Shown here: piece after piece, positions 13,858 through 26,080 of the stretch | Position numbering within the stretch: position 1 is the stretch's first letter | How the letters are laid out: each line of letters starts with the position of its first letter | Source of the DNA: Ehretia macrophylla | Lineage: Eukaryota; Streptophyta; Magnoliopsida; Boraginales; Ehretiaceae | Length of the DNA stretch: 64,000 bases | Direction: 5' to 3' | Assembly (NCBI GenBank): GCA_037974665.1 | Contig: CM075772.1 | Location: 36,433,052-36,497,051 of the forward strand | The notes under the pieces: model-generated | Seen by the model: only the letters and a program-made list of their open reading frames with translations | What the model was told of the DNA's origin: nothing | Database searches by the model: none | Translations under genes and position numbers: made by a program

Positions 13858-15082
13858 ATGGGGCCTCGCCGTCGTGCTGATAATCCGAATGTTGGTGGAG
13901 AACCCGAGGGGGTACAAGGGCAAGAAGCTGAGGTAGCCGAAAATGCACCGCAGGTTCAAGAGCCGAGCACTGCACAGATCTTGGCCACGATGGCCACAGC
14001 TATGAACACTATTGCCCAGTTTGTTACACAACAGGGTCAGCCAGGGGTCGTTGCAGGTAATCAGGCTGCGAGAGCTGGAGGTAGTGGTCCTACTGGAGGT
14101 AATCTGTATGATCGGTTTATACATCATGGGGCTTATACTTTCTTTGGGGAGCCGGACGATATGAAAGCTGAAATGTGGCTAAGAAAGTTCGAGAGAGTGG
14201 CAGCGATATTGGAGTGCCATGATGACAGGAAGATTACTTATGCTACTTTCCTTCTCGAGGGTGATGCTGAAGATTGGTGGAATACCATCAGTGAGAAATG
14301 GGTAGCTGAGGGAGGTCATCATTCGTGGGCCGACTTTGTCCGAGAATTTCGAAGACAAGTATATATCGGTAGTTGCCCGCGAGAGGCGACAGACTGAGTT
14401 CATAAACTTGAGGCAGGGAAGTATGACGGTAGATCAATACGAGGCTACTTTTACCCGGCTTTCCCGTTATGCACCAGCTTTAATTCAGCCGGAAGACATG
14501 AAGATTCAGAGGTTCATTATGGGTTTGAGGAGAGATATTATGCTGAACTTGTCTTCAAATGATTTTCCTAACTATGCTGCAGTAGTCCGAGCTGCCTCGA
14601 GATATGAGAAACGGAAAGCCGATGTATTAGCCGAGACCAGTCAATCGAGTAAACGGTTTCAGTCTCAGAGTCAAGGGTACCAGGGGCAGGCTGTATCAGT
14701 TGGTCAGAGTTCGCAGCCGAGACAAACTCAGAGTTACACAGGGCCTACTCAGACTCAGGCACGACCAGTTCAGAGCCAGACTCAGAGTCAGTTCCGTCCA
14801 GCGGTTTCCCGTTCGCAGCAGGGTACTCCAGCTACGTCTACTTAGAGAGCTCCTTCGGGAGGCACTGTTGCAAGACGTCACCAGCAGTGCAGCTTCTGTC
14901 AGCGCCAGGGCCACACTGAGGATGTTTGTTGGAAGAAACATAACAAATGTACAGGTTGCGGCAGTGATCAGCACAGGGTTAAAGACTGTCAGAAATTTAA
15001 GAACCCTAGGGGGCAGACATCAGCTCAGAACTCTCAGACCAGGGCCCCAGCTGCAGCACCACCACCACGAGGCCAGGCCCGT
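13858..15082 (+). pseudogene. element B gag with two zinc knuckles, frameshifted
   Basis: This is the capsid/nucleocapsid part of the gag-pol frame. The start ATG (MGPRRRADNP) is shared with A. An acidic Ala/Gln-rich N-terminus leads into the plant gypsy gag core (MWLRKFERVAAIL, DAEDWW). Near 14350 an extra A (compared with A) moves the frame by one, so translation from the ATG stops at 14395-14397. The rest continues in the pol frame from about 14336. A TAG at 14843-14845 then precedes two adjacent CCHC knuckles (C-SF-C...H...C and C-TG-C...H...C) and a proline-rich linker into protease. Without the two lesions gag and pol would form one frame. Either lesion should abolish full-length polyprotein. 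Confidence 0.92.
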
Positions 15083-18000
15083 GTGTTTGCTTTGGATGCC
15101 GAGGAGCTTCCGGATACTACCGCTGTGGTAGAAGGTATTTTTCTTCTTAATGATCAATCAGTTAAGGTTTTAATTGATTCCGGGGCTTCGCATTCTTTTA
15201 TCACTCCTACTTGTGCACAAAATGCTAAATTGAAACATGATAAACTGTTGCATGAGATTGTGGTTTATACTCCTATGGGTCCGAAGTTTGTTACTAGGTC
15301 TATTTGCAGAGCATGTAGTATATTTATTGAAGGTCGTGTTTTTCCTGCTGATTTGATTATCTTACCCTTCAATGACTTTGAGATTATATTGGGGATGGAC
15401 TGGTTAAGTAAATATTATGCCCAGCTTGATTGTAGAAAGAAGATTGTGTATCTAGAGATGCCTGACCAGCCTGTACTTAAAATAGTTGGTAGTAGGAAAT
15501 CTACGGGAACTCCTATTATTTCTTCTATTAGGGCATCTAAATTATTGAGCAAGGGTTGTGAGGCTTATCTTGCTTATTTGATTAATCAACCTGGGGATCA
15601 ACTGAAATTGACTGATGTACCTATCGTGAGGGAGTTTCCGGGGGTCTTTCCTGAGGAATTACCTGGGTTACCGCCTGATAGAGAGATAGAGTTCATGATT
15701 GATTTATTGCCGGGGACTTCACCTATCTCTAGGACTCCGTACAGAATGGCCCCACCTGAGTTGCAGGAATTGAAAGTTCAATTGCAGGGCTTGCTTGAGA
15801 AGGGATTCATTCAGCCGAGTTCTTCACCGTGGGGTGCGCCAGTTCTCTTCGTTAAAAAGAAAGACGGATCTCTTCGCCTATGCATCGATTACCGGGGTCT
15901 TAATCAGGTAACCGTCAAAAATAAATATCCTTTGCCTTTAATCGAAGAGTTGTTTGATCAGTTGCAAGGCGCCAGGGTATTCTCTAAATTTGATCTGAGG
16001 CAGGGTTATTATCAGCTGAGGATTAAGAAAGATGATGTTCCTAAAACTGCCTTCAGAACTCGATATGGCCATTATGAGTTTGTTGTCTTGCCGTTTGGTC
16101 TTACTAATGCTCCCGCCGCATTCATGGATTTAATGCAGAGGGTATTCCGTCCTTATCTGGATCAATTTGTAGTCATATTTATTGATGATATCCTTGTTTA
16201 TTCTAAATCTGAGGCGGAACATGAACAACATCTCAGAATTGTGTTGCAAACTCTTCAGGAGCATCGGTTATTTGCAAAGTTTAGCAAGTGTGAATTCTGG
16301 CTTAAGCAAGTTGCTTTTCTTGGCCATATTATCTCGCAGGATGGTATTTCTGTTGATCCAGCGAAGATTGAAGTTGTGTTATCTTGGAAACGACCTGAAA
16401 CTGTCACGGAAATTCGTAGCTTCCTTGGTTTAGCTGGGTATTATCGGAGGTTTGTAAAGGATTTCTCTAAGATTGCAGGGCCTTTAACTCAACTTACTCA
16501 GAAGAAAACAGTATTTGACTGGAATGATAAATGTGAGGCCAGCTTCCAGGAATTGAAGAAGAGATTGACTACAGCTCCTATTCTTGCTTTACCTGAGGGT
16601 TATGATAATCTGGTGATCTACAGTGATGCTTCGAAGGAAGGTCTGGGTTGTGTATTGATGCAGAATGGCAGGGTTATTGCTTATGCTTCCAGGAAACTAA
16701 AGCCTTATGAACTCAGCTATCCGACTCATGATCTTGAGCTTGCAGCTATCATTCTAGCATTAAAGAAATGGCGTCATTATCTTTGGGGCAACAAATTTGA
16801 AATCTTTACAGACCATAAGAGCTTGAAATATCTGTTTTCCCAGAAAGAGTTGAACATGAGGCAGAGGCGTTGGCTGGAATTACTTGAGGACTATAACTGC
16901 ACTATTAACTATCTTCCGGGCAAGGCCAATATTGTTGCTGATGCTTTGAGCCGAAAGGCTACTGTTGCTAGCTTGATTATCAAGAATTGGGAATTCATGG
17001 AAGAATTGTGCTTATGGAAGCCTAGTACTTCAAATTCTGGTATTCAATTTGCAAGTTTGCAGATTCAATCTCTGTTGTTATCCAGGATTCGAGAAGCTCA
17101 ACAGGCTGATCTTCAATTGTTGAAAGTCTTAGAGAATTCAAAAGGGGGAGAGTCGGATTTCAAACTGCACGATGATGGTATTCTCAAATTCAAAGGTAGA
17201 ATCTGTATTCCGAATGATCCAACTCTGAAGAAGGATATTCTTGCTGAGGCACACAGTTCCAGATATACTATCCATCCGGGCAGTACGAAAATGTATAAAG
17301 ATTTGAAGCAGAATTTCTGGTGGAATAATATGAAGAGAGAAATTGCTGACTATGTTGCCCGATGTCTTACCTGTCAGAAAGTTAAAGCAGAACATCAGAG
17401 ACCTGCAGGGTTGTTGCAGCCTTTGGCTATTCCTGTTTGGAAATGGGATCATATTACTATGGACTTCGTATCCGATTTACCGAGGTCTTCGAGGGGTAAC
17501 GACTCAGTCTGGGTTATTGTGGATAGACTGACCAAGACTTCTCATTTTATTGCTAAAAAGAAGTCTGATTCTCTTGATAAACTGGTAGAGTTGTATATTG
17601 AGAATGTTGTCCGACTACATGGAATTCCAAAGAGTATCGTGTCGGATAGAGATCCCAGATTCACATCTCAGTTCTGGCAGAAGATTCAGAAAGCTTTGGG
17701 CACGAATTTGAATTTCAGTACAGCTTATCATCCTCAGACAGATGGTCAATCCGAGAGAACTATCTTGATCCTTGAGGATATGTTGCGGGCTTGTATTCTG
17801 GACTTCGGTAAAAGTTGGGAGAAATATTTGCCACTAGCAGAGTTCGCCTACAACAATAGTTATCAAGCTACTATTGGTATGGCACCTTATGAGGCACTGT
17901 ATGGGCGTAAATGTCGGTCTCCTCTCTATTGGGATGATGTGGGTGAGATGAAGACTATCGACCCTACTCTTTTACCTGAAATGAACAAGATGATTGATCA

Positions 18001-18631
18001 GGTGCAGCTTATCAGAAAAAGAATGCTTACAGCACAGAGTCGGCAAAAGAGTTATGCAGATAGACGACGTCGTGATCTGAAATTTACTGTAGGGGATCGA
18101 GTATTTCTGAAAATTTCTCCTCGCAAGGGTTTGATTCGGCATGGTAAAGGAGGTAAACTCAGTCCTCGATATGTGGGACCATTTGAGATAACTGAAACTG
18201 TTGGTGATTTGGCCTACCGTCTAGCTTTACCTCCCAGTCTGGGCAGAATTCATGACGTATTTCATGTTTCCATGCTTCGGAAGTATCAGCCAGATCCCTC
18301 TCACATACTTGAGCCGGAACCGCTAGAGATCAGTGAAACTTTGACCTACACCGAGAAACCTCTTCGAATTGTTGATCAGAAAGTTCAGGAGCTGAGGACT
18401 AAAAGCATTCCGATGGTTAAAGTTCTGTGGGATCACCACGGAGTAGAGGATGCGACATGGGAAAGAGAGGATCAGATGCGGGATCGGTATCCAGAGTTAT
18501 TCGCCGAAACATGTAAGAATTGCGTGGGCGCAATTAGTTTAAGGGGGAGAGGATGTGACGCCCGAGATTTTGCCATGCATTTATTTACCGTTGCCTCCCT
18601 TGTTTGTGCATTTACTTCTATGCCTTATTAA
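15083..18631 (+). CDS. element B pol: protease, reverse transcriptase, RNase H, integrase, chromodomain
   Basis: This is an uninterrupted 1182-codon frame. The stated start is only an internal Met, since the frame is open upstream into the zinc knuckles. Approximate residues: protease DSG at 32-34; reverse transcriptase with FIDD at about 365-368; RNase H with DAS near 512 and TDHKSL near 575; integrase zinc domain (H...H...CLTC) near 725-760; DDE acids near 793, 855 and 890; GPF/Y module near 1028; chromodomain ([16 protein letters not shown]) near 1090-1140. The order PR-RT-RH-INT defines Ty3/gypsy, and the terminal chromodomain is typical of chromoviruses, where it guides integration to particular chromatin. 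All catalytic residues I can check are present. The frame runs through the purine tract and ends 78 bases inside the 3' LTR. Confidence 0.95.
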   Translation: MFALDAEELPDTTAVVEGIFLLNDQSVKVLIDSGASHSFITPTCAQNAKLKHDKLLHEIVVYTPMGPKFVTRSICRACSIFIEGRVFPADLIILPFNDFEIILGMDWLSKYYAQLDCRKKIVYLEMPDQPVLKIVGSRKSTGTPIISSIRASKLLSKGCEAYLAYLINQPGDQLKLTDVPIVREFPGVFPEELPGLPPDREIEFMIDLLPGTSPISRTPYRMAPPELQELKVQLQGLLEKGFIQPSSSPWGAPVLFVKKKDGSLRLCIDYRGLNQVTVKNKYPLPLIEELFDQLQGARVFSKFDLRQGYYQLRIKKDDVPKTAFRTRYGHYEFVVLPFGLTNAPAAFMDLMQRVFRPYLDQFVVIFIDDILVYSKSEAEHEQHLRIVLQTLQEHRLFAKFSKCEFWLKQVAFLGHIISQDGISVDPAKIEVVLSWKRPETVTEIRSFLGLAGYYRRFVKDFSKIAGPLTQLTQKKTVFDWNDKCEASFQELKKRLTTAPILALPEGYDNLVIYSDASKEGLGCVLMQNGRVIAYASRKLKPYELSYPTHDLELAAIILALKKWRHYLWGNKFEIFTDHKSLKYLFSQKELNMRQRRWLELLEDYNCTINYLPGKANIVADALSRKATVASLIIKNWEFMEELCLWKPSTSNSGIQFASLQIQSLLLSRIREAQQADLQLLKVLENSKGGESDFKLHDDGILKFKGRICIPNDPTLKKDILAEAHSSRYTIHPGSTKMYKDLKQNFWWNNMKREIADYVARCLTCQKVKAEHQRPAGLLQPLAIPVWKWDHITMDFVSDLPRSSRGNDSVWVIVDRLTKTSHFIAKKKSDSLDKLVELYIENVVRLHGIPKSIVSDRDPRFTSQFWQKIQKALGTNLNFSTAYHPQTDGQSERTILILEDMLRACILDFGKSWEKYLPLAEFAYNNSYQATIGMAPYEALYGRKCRSPLYWDDVGEMKTIDPTLLPEMNKMIDQVQLIRKRMLTAQSRQKSYADRRRRDLKFTVGDRVFLKISPRKGLIRHGKGGKLSPRYVGPFEITETVGDLAYRLALPPSLGRIHDVFHVSMLRKYQPDPSHILEPEPLEISETLTYTEKPLRIVDQKVQELRTKSIPMVKVLWDHHGVEDATWEREDQMRDRYPELFAETCKNCVGAISLRGRGCDARDFAMHLFTVASLVCAFTSMPY
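18538..18553 (+). promoter_or_regulatory. polypurine tract of element B
   Basis: TTTAAGGGGGAGAGGA lies directly before the 3' LTR. It overlaps the last codons of pol. Confidence 0.88.
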
Positions 18632-21040
18632 TTGACTTTGTGACTACTATTCACTCCGTTTTTAAAATGCTTTCTATTAGTTAATTAGCATTTTTATTAA
18701 ATCATATTAATTGTAAAAGTAGTGGGAAAAATGTGCTTTTGAGCTTAAGGCGTTAGGAAGGCTCGTTTAGAAAATGACTTTAGTAGTTGAGTGAATAGTG
18801 TTACGTAACTAACTTAGGTAATTAATTAGCTAGCATATATTTCACCACCTTAGGCTCGTTTCTAAGCTTTCAACGCACATTTTAGAAGCCATTTAAATGT
18901 CCAACTAGACCCCACCTTTTATAAAACCAAAACATATCACACTTAGCTCATATATCACACAAAAACAAAAAAATTCAGCTTATGAACAGTGCCATACCCG
19001 ACAGCCTTCCTTGTGCATTTGGAGGAGATTTTTGCTCATCAAATCATCAATTCAAGCCAAGCCAAGCCTCGAGCAACTAGTGTAGGGTGTTTGCAAGGTT
19101 CCTAGGTGCTCCTACGCGTAGTGGTGAGGGATTTCATGGCTTAATTTCGCATTTTAAAATAATTGCTATTTTCTTGATTTGTTAGAAATGATGTTTAATG
19201 CTATTGCAAGGCTCAAATAAGCTTATATATGTTGTGTACACATAGTAGAGACCACTTTTATGCTATTGTTTCATGAATTAAACGGTAGAAATCGATAGTT
19301 TGATTCTTAGGGTGAATAGTGACGTTTTTTTTTAGGGTTTTGTGTAATTGTTCGAATTGGCTTGAATTAATGCTTCTAATTGATGCCTTAGGTGCTAGTG
19401 AAGATAGTTAAATAACCCCGTGTACTTGCATTGCCTTAAAATTGCCTAAAAATGGAAAATAGCCGACTTTAAGTTGGGGCTTTTGGTGTTAATGCGAATC
19501 CGGGTGGATTCGGGCTTCAATTCTAGTATCCTTAGGCTACCTAGGTGCTATAGATGCCTTGATATCCCTTGTTTGAAGCCTGGACAATGTAGGTGTGGTT
19601 TATAGCCAAAAGAGGAAAATTGGGGCTTTCGGGGTAAACGCGGGCATTTGATTGAGTTCGAGGGTTGAAAGGGTACCTTGGGGGTTAGTTAGAAGGTTGG
19701 GAGAGTTTCTTTTGAAAATGAAATCATTAACTTGGGTTTGGAAGAGAAATAGTATGTAAAATAAAGGGGTTTCAGTGCAATTCCGTTTTTCTCACATTCC
19801 TAAACCCACGGCATGACTTCATGAGTGTTTATATGTGATATTAAGTTGGTTTGGAGCTTTTGGTGTGATTCTATGCTTATATGGTATAAGTTCATTTGTA
19901 AACTGCTTATTAGCTTCTATCCTTGCTTCTATCCTAATTGTATCGAGGTCAACCTACTTTGTTGATCCTCATATGTGTTAATGCTTATATTATTGTTGTT
20001 AACTTGCCATCGTTGAGTGCATTGCATAGTTGGTTGCGCAACCATAGTGTCGGGGCGGATGTGTTGAATATCGGCTGGGCGGCAGAGGGCTTGCCGGTGG
20101 ATATTCAAACTCCGTACCCTATTCCCTCATTCGCCTGGTCCGGAGATTGCCAGGGGATGTTGGGTCGTAGGATTCGGGGTACATCCGGAGTACACCCACT
20201 GGAGTGATTGGGGTTATGCCGGCTTATCGTGATCGTGCTCGTGGTTCGTGGATCGTGATTGAAGACCAGTGAAGATTGGTGTATAGGGGATTGTTGAAAT
20301 GTATCCTTTTAATTGTGTGGTTATTTAAGTTTTCGTTGATTCTTAAATTGTTAAAGTGTTATTGTTGTGTAATTGTGTTATCTGTTGCATTGCACGCCCC
20401 GGGACTATATCCCTCACTGGGCAACAGTGGTTGCTCATACCTCGATATCTGTTTCAGGAGACGCTGAGGGTGATCCCCAGCTTGTTGATTTAGTTGAGGA
20501 AGAAGAAGTTCAGACCGAGCCCTTACCTTAGTTGCTGTGTCTGATAACTTAAGGTGGTTAATGTTTTTGATGCTTTGTGGAAGACTCCTCTGATTACTTT
20601 ATGTACTATTTTGTAGCCCAAGGGCTTTGTACATGCTTGTTGTATAAGTCGAAGATTAGATGGCTGGGTTGTAACTTTGAAAGTCTATGATCTGTAATAA
20701 CTTTTATTCTTGCCTTATTTCCTTGCATGCTTGTGAGTGGATGGTTAATGTAGAATGCTCTACTCTTTAAGTTGTTATTTTGATTTCCTAGAATGTAATG
20801 ATTATAAATCTATGCTGATAACCAGTTCTTGCATGCTTGTTTGTTTTGGGGATATTGTGTACTATAAGGCTCGGATGGCCTTATAGCTTTATTGTTTAAT
20901 TAAATTAAGCTTGTATGTGTTGTAGAGACCTTGTATAAGTGTTTACAGGTTTTTAGAATGTCCACGGTACAGAGGAGACTCTGTCCGTGTGTCGGGTCCT
21001 GACGTAACCTTTAGCTTGGGGGTTGGTTCGGGGCGTGACA
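18554..21040 (+). repeat. element B 3' LTR
   Basis: This 2487-bp LTR is the same length as the 5' copy and nearly identical to it. Differences seen by eye cluster near the two ends (for example the first 40 bases and the last 50) with a few in between. Confidence 0.94.
18920..18926 (+). promoter_or_regulatory. candidate TATA box in element B 3' LTR
   Basis: TATAAAA sits at the same 366-base offset as in the 5' LTR. From this LTR it could drive transcription outward into element A. Confidence 0.4.
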
Positions 21041-21045
21041 CCCAT
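21041..21045. repeat. target-site duplication of element B (right copy)
   Basis: CCCAT matches 11016-11020. The gag gene of element A resumes immediately afterwards. Confidence 0.93.
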
Positions 21046-21312
21046 GATGTATAAACCGATCATACAGATTCCCTCCGGTAGGGCCACTACCTCCGGCTCT
21101 CGCAGCCTGATTACCTCCAACGACCCCTGGCTGACCTGTTGTGTAACAAACTGGGCGATAGTGTTCATAGTTGTGGCCATCGTGGCCAAGATCTGTGCAG
21201 CGCTCAGTTCTTGAACCTGCGGTGCATTTTCGGCCACCTCAGCTTCTTGCCCCTGAACCCCCTCGGGTTCTCCACCAACATTCGGATTATCAGCATGACG
21301 GCGAGGCCCCAT
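21046..21312 (-). pseudogene. element A gag, N-terminal part, frameshifted
   Basis: This is the 5' end of A's gag on the far side of B, with a start Met at 21312 (MGPRRHADNP). It matches B for about 60 residues. One G is then missing from a GGG in B (near 21135), so the frame shifts after VTQQ and the remainder is read out of frame up to the B insertion. It continues on the other side of B at 10125-11020. Confidence 0.92.
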
Positions 21313-21647
21313 CTCGAATAGCTAGAATGCAAAGTGTTATGACAGGTATATATATATGTATATATGCAATTTATAAGCAACACATGAAGAAAAGTCCAAT
21401 TAGATTCACATAAAGTCAAGTACATAGAAGTTCAAATAAATATTCCACATTCTTGAAGTAAACATAAATCACTAGATCATACTTGACATTCTAGACTCTT
21501 GATATTCTATTTCCATGCTAGCATGTTCATTCCTTATTCAGATTTCACTTAGGTCAATCAAAATCAAAGACTCATGTATTCACAAAGTCACATAACAAAT
21601 CTCTACCCACAGACCGAGAAATTTAACCCGGCTTCATGCAATCTATA
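21313..21647 (-). other. element A untranslated leader
   Basis: This leader lies between the primer site and the gag start of A and closely resembles the leader of B. No gene is seen. Confidence 0.6.
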
Positions 21648-21659
21648 GCTCTGATACCA
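21648..21659 (-). promoter_or_regulatory. primer binding site (tRNA-iMet) of element A
   Basis: The minus strand reads TGGTATCAGAGC, six bases after the 5' LTR, as in B. Confidence 0.9.
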
Positions 21660-21665
21660 CTTAAA

Positions 21666-24157
21666 TGTCACGCCCCGACCCAACCCCCAAGCTAAAGGTT
21701 AAGTCCGGACCCGACACACGGACAGAGTCTCCCCTGTACCGTGGACATTCTAAAAACCTGTAAACACTTAAACAAAGTCCCAACAATACAATACAAGCTT
21801 TTCTTAATTAAACAACAAAGCTATAAGGCCATCCGAGCCTTATGGTACACAATAGCTCCAAAACACACAAGCATGCGAGAACTTGTTGTCAGCATAGTTT
21901 TATAATCATGACATTCTAGGAAATCAATAAAACAACTTAAAGGATAAAGCATTCTACATTAACCATCCACTCCCAAGCATGCAAGGAAATAAGACAAGAA
22001 TAAAAATTATTACAAGACATGGCTTCCAATTCTACACCACAATCTACTATCCTTCGATTTGCGCAACAAACATATACATAGCCCTTAGGCCACAAAAATA
22101 GAACATAAAACAATTAATTGAACTTTCCACATAGCAGCAAATTCATTAACCACCTCAAGCTATCAGACACAGCAACTAAGGTAAAGGCTCGATCTGAAAT
22201 TCTTCTTCCTCAACTAAATCAACAAGCTGGGGATCACCCTCAGCGTCTCCTGAAACAGATATCGAGGTATGGGCAACCACTGTTGCCCAGTGAGGGATAT
22301 AGTCCCGGGGCGTGCAATGCAACAGATAATACAATTACTCAACAATAACACTTAAACAATTAAAGAAACAATGATAACTTAAATAACCACACAATTAAAA
22401 GAATACATTTCGACCACCCCCTATACACCAATCTTTACTGGTCTCCAATCACGACCCACGACCCCCGAGCACGATCACGATAAGCCGGCATAACCCCAAA
22501 TACTCCAGTGGGTATACTCCGGATGTACCCCTATAATCCTATGACCCAACATCCCCTGGCAATCTCTGAACTAGGCGAATGAGGGACTAGGGGACGGAGT
22601 TTGAATATCCACCAGCAAGCCCTCTGCCGCCGAGCCGATATTCGACACATCTGCCCCTGACACTATGGTTGCGCAACCACTATGCAATGCACTTAACGAT
22701 GGCAAGTTAATAGCAATAATATAAGCATTAACACATATGAGGATCAACAAAGTAGGTTGACCTCGTTGCAATTAGGATAGAAGCAAATATAGAAGCTAAT
22801 AAGCAGTTTACAAATGAACATATACCAAATAAGCATAGAATCATACCAAAAGCTCCAAATCAATTTAAAATCACATATAAACACTCAAGAAGTCCTGACA
22901 TGGGTTTAGAAGTGTGAGACAACTTAAATTGCACCTAAACCCCTTTGTTTTTCGAACTATTTCTCTTCCAAACCAAAGTTAATGATTTCATTTTCAAAGG
23001 AAACTCTCCCAACCTTCTAACTAACCCCCAAGGTACCCTCTCAACCCTCTAACTCATTCAAATGCCCGCGTTTACCCCGAAAGCCCCAATTTCCCTCTTT
23101 TGGCTTTAAACTACACCTACATTGTCCGGGCTTCAAACAAGGGATATCAAGGCATCTATAGCACCTAGGTAGCCTAAGGATACTAGAATTGAAGCCCGAA
23201 TCCACCCGGATTCGCATTAACCCCGAAAGCCCCAAATTAAAGTCGGTTATTTTCCATTTTTAGGCAATTTAAGGGCAATGCAAGTGCACGGGGCTATTAG
23301 GCTATCTTCACTAACACCTAAGGCATCTATTAGAAGCATTAAATCAAGCTAATTCGAGCAATTATACAAAACCCTAGAAAAAACGTCACTATTCATCCTA
23401 AAAATCCAACTAACGATTCTAACCGTTTAAAAAGCGAAACAATAGCTCAAATGTGTTCTCTAGCACTTATATACAAGGTATAATAGCATAGATAACAATT
23501 ACAATGGCATTTAATCATATTTTCAACAAATCAAGAAATGAGTAACTATTTAAAAATTCAAAAACAAGTCGTGAAATCCCTCACCAATACGCGTAGGAGC
23601 ACCTAGGAACCTTGCAAACACCCTACACTAGTTGCTCAAGGCTTGGCTTGGCTTGAATTGAAGAGTTGAAGATGAAAAATTTCTCCCAAGTGCAAAGAGG
23701 GGCTGTCGGGTTTGGCTCCTAATTTCAGCATTTTTATTTTTTTTTTCTTTTGCATTTTATGAGCTTAAGTGATATAATAAGGGGGTTAAGTTGAGGTGGG
23801 GTCATTTGGATGCTTAAGTGACCTAATAAAATGCGCGTTGCTAGCTCCAAAACGAGGCTAATGTATAAAACTTAGGCTAGCTAATTAAATCTATAAAGTT
23901 ATTACGTAACACTATTCATTCAACTACAAAAATCATTTTCTAAACGAGCTCTCCTAACGCTGTTAGCTCAAATGCACATTTTTCCCACTACTTTTACAAT
24001 TAATATGATTTAATAAAAATGTTAATTAACTAATAGAAGGCAGTTTGAAAACGGAGTGAATAGTAGTCACAAAAGTCAGTAAATAAGGCATAGAAGTAAA
24101 TGCGCAAACAAGGGACGCAACAGTAATTAAATGCATGGGTAAAACCGGGGCGTCACA
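21666..24157 (-). repeat. element A 5' LTR
   Basis: This 2492-bp LTR runs from TGTCACGCCCC to GGGCGTCACA on the plus strand. Compared with the 3' LTR it has scattered substitutions and small indels, densest around 22440-22620. Confidence 0.92.
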
Positions 24158-24162
24158 GATGC
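24158..24162. repeat. target-site duplication of element A (right copy)
   Basis: GATGC repeats the bases at 4099-4103. Confidence 0.9.
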
Positions 24163-25471
24163 AAACAGTGCAGGGGGTTGCAGATAAAATCCTTAGCCGG
24201 GTTTTATATGTACTCTCAGTCAATCATATCATTCTCTACATGGGGTGGTGTGTGGGCACGTTTATTGGAGCAGTTAGGAAGAACACCGGCCGATTTCTTT
24301 TTTCAATCCTTAGAAAAAGGAGCTTGGTCAGCCATTTTCCCTATGTACCCTCTCATTATTCCCATGATTCCCCGTTGCACCTATTCTCCGTAGCCGTCGG
24401 TTCAGATCTATCTCGGGTATGGTCACTGCACTCCAATCTCTGCCTCAGTTGGTGCACCTATGGTTCTTAAGGTTGTTGATGCCAAGAATAAGAAAAATGT
24501 TCATATTTCTCCTCTAGTTGCGAAGGATATTGCTTACTACATATTCGAGGGAAATGGTTGGTGGTAATGATGCGTGGTAAGGCCGCTGCTAACGAATCGT
24601 ATGTGCATGGAGAATGATATGGATTCGAGCTCCATTTCCTGCTCGGTACTTAGATCTTTCTCTCAAATTTTTCCCATTCCTCGTTTCCTTTGTTCCGCCA
24701 ACTACATTGATTGGATACCGCTAGGCCTGCTTACGAAGAAAGTATACCGATTATCTCATAAAGCCATTGAATTCACCTTAGTTGTCCTACCCATTTCTTG
24801 TATCTTATTCCCACCTTGTTCTATTGCTCTTTCTCGATGGTATTCCGGGGCCCTAGACCTCATTCTCTTTGATACAATTATTCAATTGATAGTGGCCCCT
24901 TCTTACCTTACTTTAATTGGGGAGGATTGGAGTAAAGAGCGGGTACATGAGCTTGACTAGGAACAAGATAACGAGAAGTAGGTTTGCCTAGGGCTGGCTC
25001 ACTTTTATGCCATTTCCTCCCACAATTTAAGGATTTTCTCAAGCAACCTATCAACCTAATAATAAGAAAGGGGCTGCTAGTTGTTGCGCGCTTTTGCCCA
25101 TAGAGATTAAGGATTTTATTCTGCAAGACTCCATACAAATCCGCCACTCGTAGGTTGGTTTTGAATTCTTTTTATTGAGACTATGCTCTTAATTCCATTC
25201 TTCGTCCTCCTAGTCACAGTATTCTTGCTCAACCCAATATGAATTTTAGAGTGCCGTGCCTAGGCGATAGGCGCGCCGTAGTCACACATTCAAGCAAGAG
25301 CCTTCACCTTTCTTTGCTATGTAAATAGAGGGCTGGAAAAAGTGCAAGACCCTCAACAAACGAATGGATTAAGGTGATAGAGTGTTATCAGGAGACGCTA
25401 GGCTTCGGAATTGAAAAAAGTGCTTTTTTTAGTCAACAGATTTCGCTCATCAAGTTCTTGTTTGATCTGCC
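24163..25471. other. mitochondrial-like spacer, no recognised gene
   Basis: This is the region between element A and the rps1 pseudogene. A 128-codon plus frame (24574-24960) encodes a partly hydrophobic peptide without a recognisable family, and smaller frames overlap it. I find no tRNA or rRNA. It joins directly to 4103 once A is removed and lies next to a mitochondrial gene, so mitochondrial origin is likely. Confidence 0.5.
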
Positions 25472-26080
25472 TTAGAATACCACAATATTTGTCTTTTTGG
25501 GGTTAATTCTCTCAATGGTGAACTGATCATTCGATATCCTTTGACTTTTGAGAGGACAAAATCGAAGAAAAGTAATGAAACCAACAATGGCTACTAAATA
25601 ACCTCCTTTTACTTTCTTAATAATAAAGCCTTTGACCTTTGTATTCGTTCTCCAAATCTTGTTCAGTTCCATCCAAGCTCGCTTTTGTCTGAATCTTCAT
25701 GGAAGAAGAAGAAGCGGTTCACCAGCCACTACATCTATGGATCCTACTAAATCATTAAACTTGGCGGCTGCTCAATCTTTGATCAGTGATTCACCGGCCA
25801 CTAGATCGATGAAGAATCTCTCCAAAATCTTCTATTTGATCAGTGATTCACTGGCCACTAGATCCAGGGATCCCACCTTATTCTCAAACTTGGTGGCTCG
25901 GTTGATTGGCACTCCTATAGGCTCATCTTGCATATAAATTCTAGGGGTCCCAAGTCTTGTATCCACCAAGAACATTTCTTCCCTTAAGCGTAAAACTTCA
26001 GATCGTAAGGCGTTTCAACTACATAAGAAAAAATTGGAATTAGATCTTGGAAATGATCGAGTTAAATAGATGCCCATCAT
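25472..26080 (-). pseudogene. rps1: mitochondrial ribosomal protein S1 pseudogene
   Basis: This is the mitochondrial small-subunit protein S1, preserved end to end in one frame (202 codons plus TAA) but broken by four in-frame stops: TGA at 26015-26017, TAG at 25832-25834, TGA at 25772-25774 and TGA at 25697-25699. The last three are what C-to-T change would make of CAG, CGA and CGA. The family's repeated block (DLVAxESLIK, twice) and the S1/OB-fold segment (FRQKRAWMELNKIWRTN, VKGFIIKKVKGGYLVAI, NPKKTNIVVF) are clear. The second of two adjacent ATGs could also be the start. It lies about 250 bp beyond the end of cob on the same strand. A working organellar gene would not carry four stops, so this is a nuclear copy. 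Confidence 0.93.

Larger units (their letters stand above)
11021..21040 (+). mobile_element. element B: young Ty3/gypsy chromovirus (Tekay/Del-like) nested in element A
   Basis: This is a complete plus-strand element of 10,020 bp with two LTRs of exactly 2487 bp, a perfect CCCAT duplication, a tRNA-iMet primer site, one gag-pol frame and a purine tract. Only about a dozen LTR differences were seen by eye, which indicates a recent insertion. It sits inside gag of the related element A in the opposite orientation, so A predates B. The coding region is almost whole; I see one single-base insertion in gag and one TAG at the gag C-terminal part. It is probably not autonomous as it stands but would be a recent descendant of an active family. 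Confidence 0.96.
4104..24157 (-). mobile_element. element A: Ty3/gypsy chromovirus (Tekay/Del-like), decayed and interrupted by element B
   Basis: This is a minus-strand LTR retrotransposon with LTRs of 2490 and 2492 bp, TG...CA ends and a GATGC duplication. In its own orientation it reads 5' LTR (21666-24157), tRNA-iMet primer site, leader, gag, pol, purine tract and 3' LTR (4104-6593). Protease, reverse transcriptase, RNase H, integrase and a chromodomain can be read, in the gypsy order. It is not functional: gag has a one-base deletion and is split by element B, and the zinc-knuckle and pol regions have several in-frame stops. Its two LTRs differ visibly more from each other than the LTRs of B do, so A is the older insertion. 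The clade name rests on the chromodomain and the close match to B, not on a phylogeny. Confidence 0.93.

Noticed and set aside
24574-24960. 128-codon frame as a mitochondrial protein gene
   Set aside because: It does not resemble the standard mitochondrial proteins I compared by memory (ccm, sdh, atp, mttB), and it has no conserved motif.
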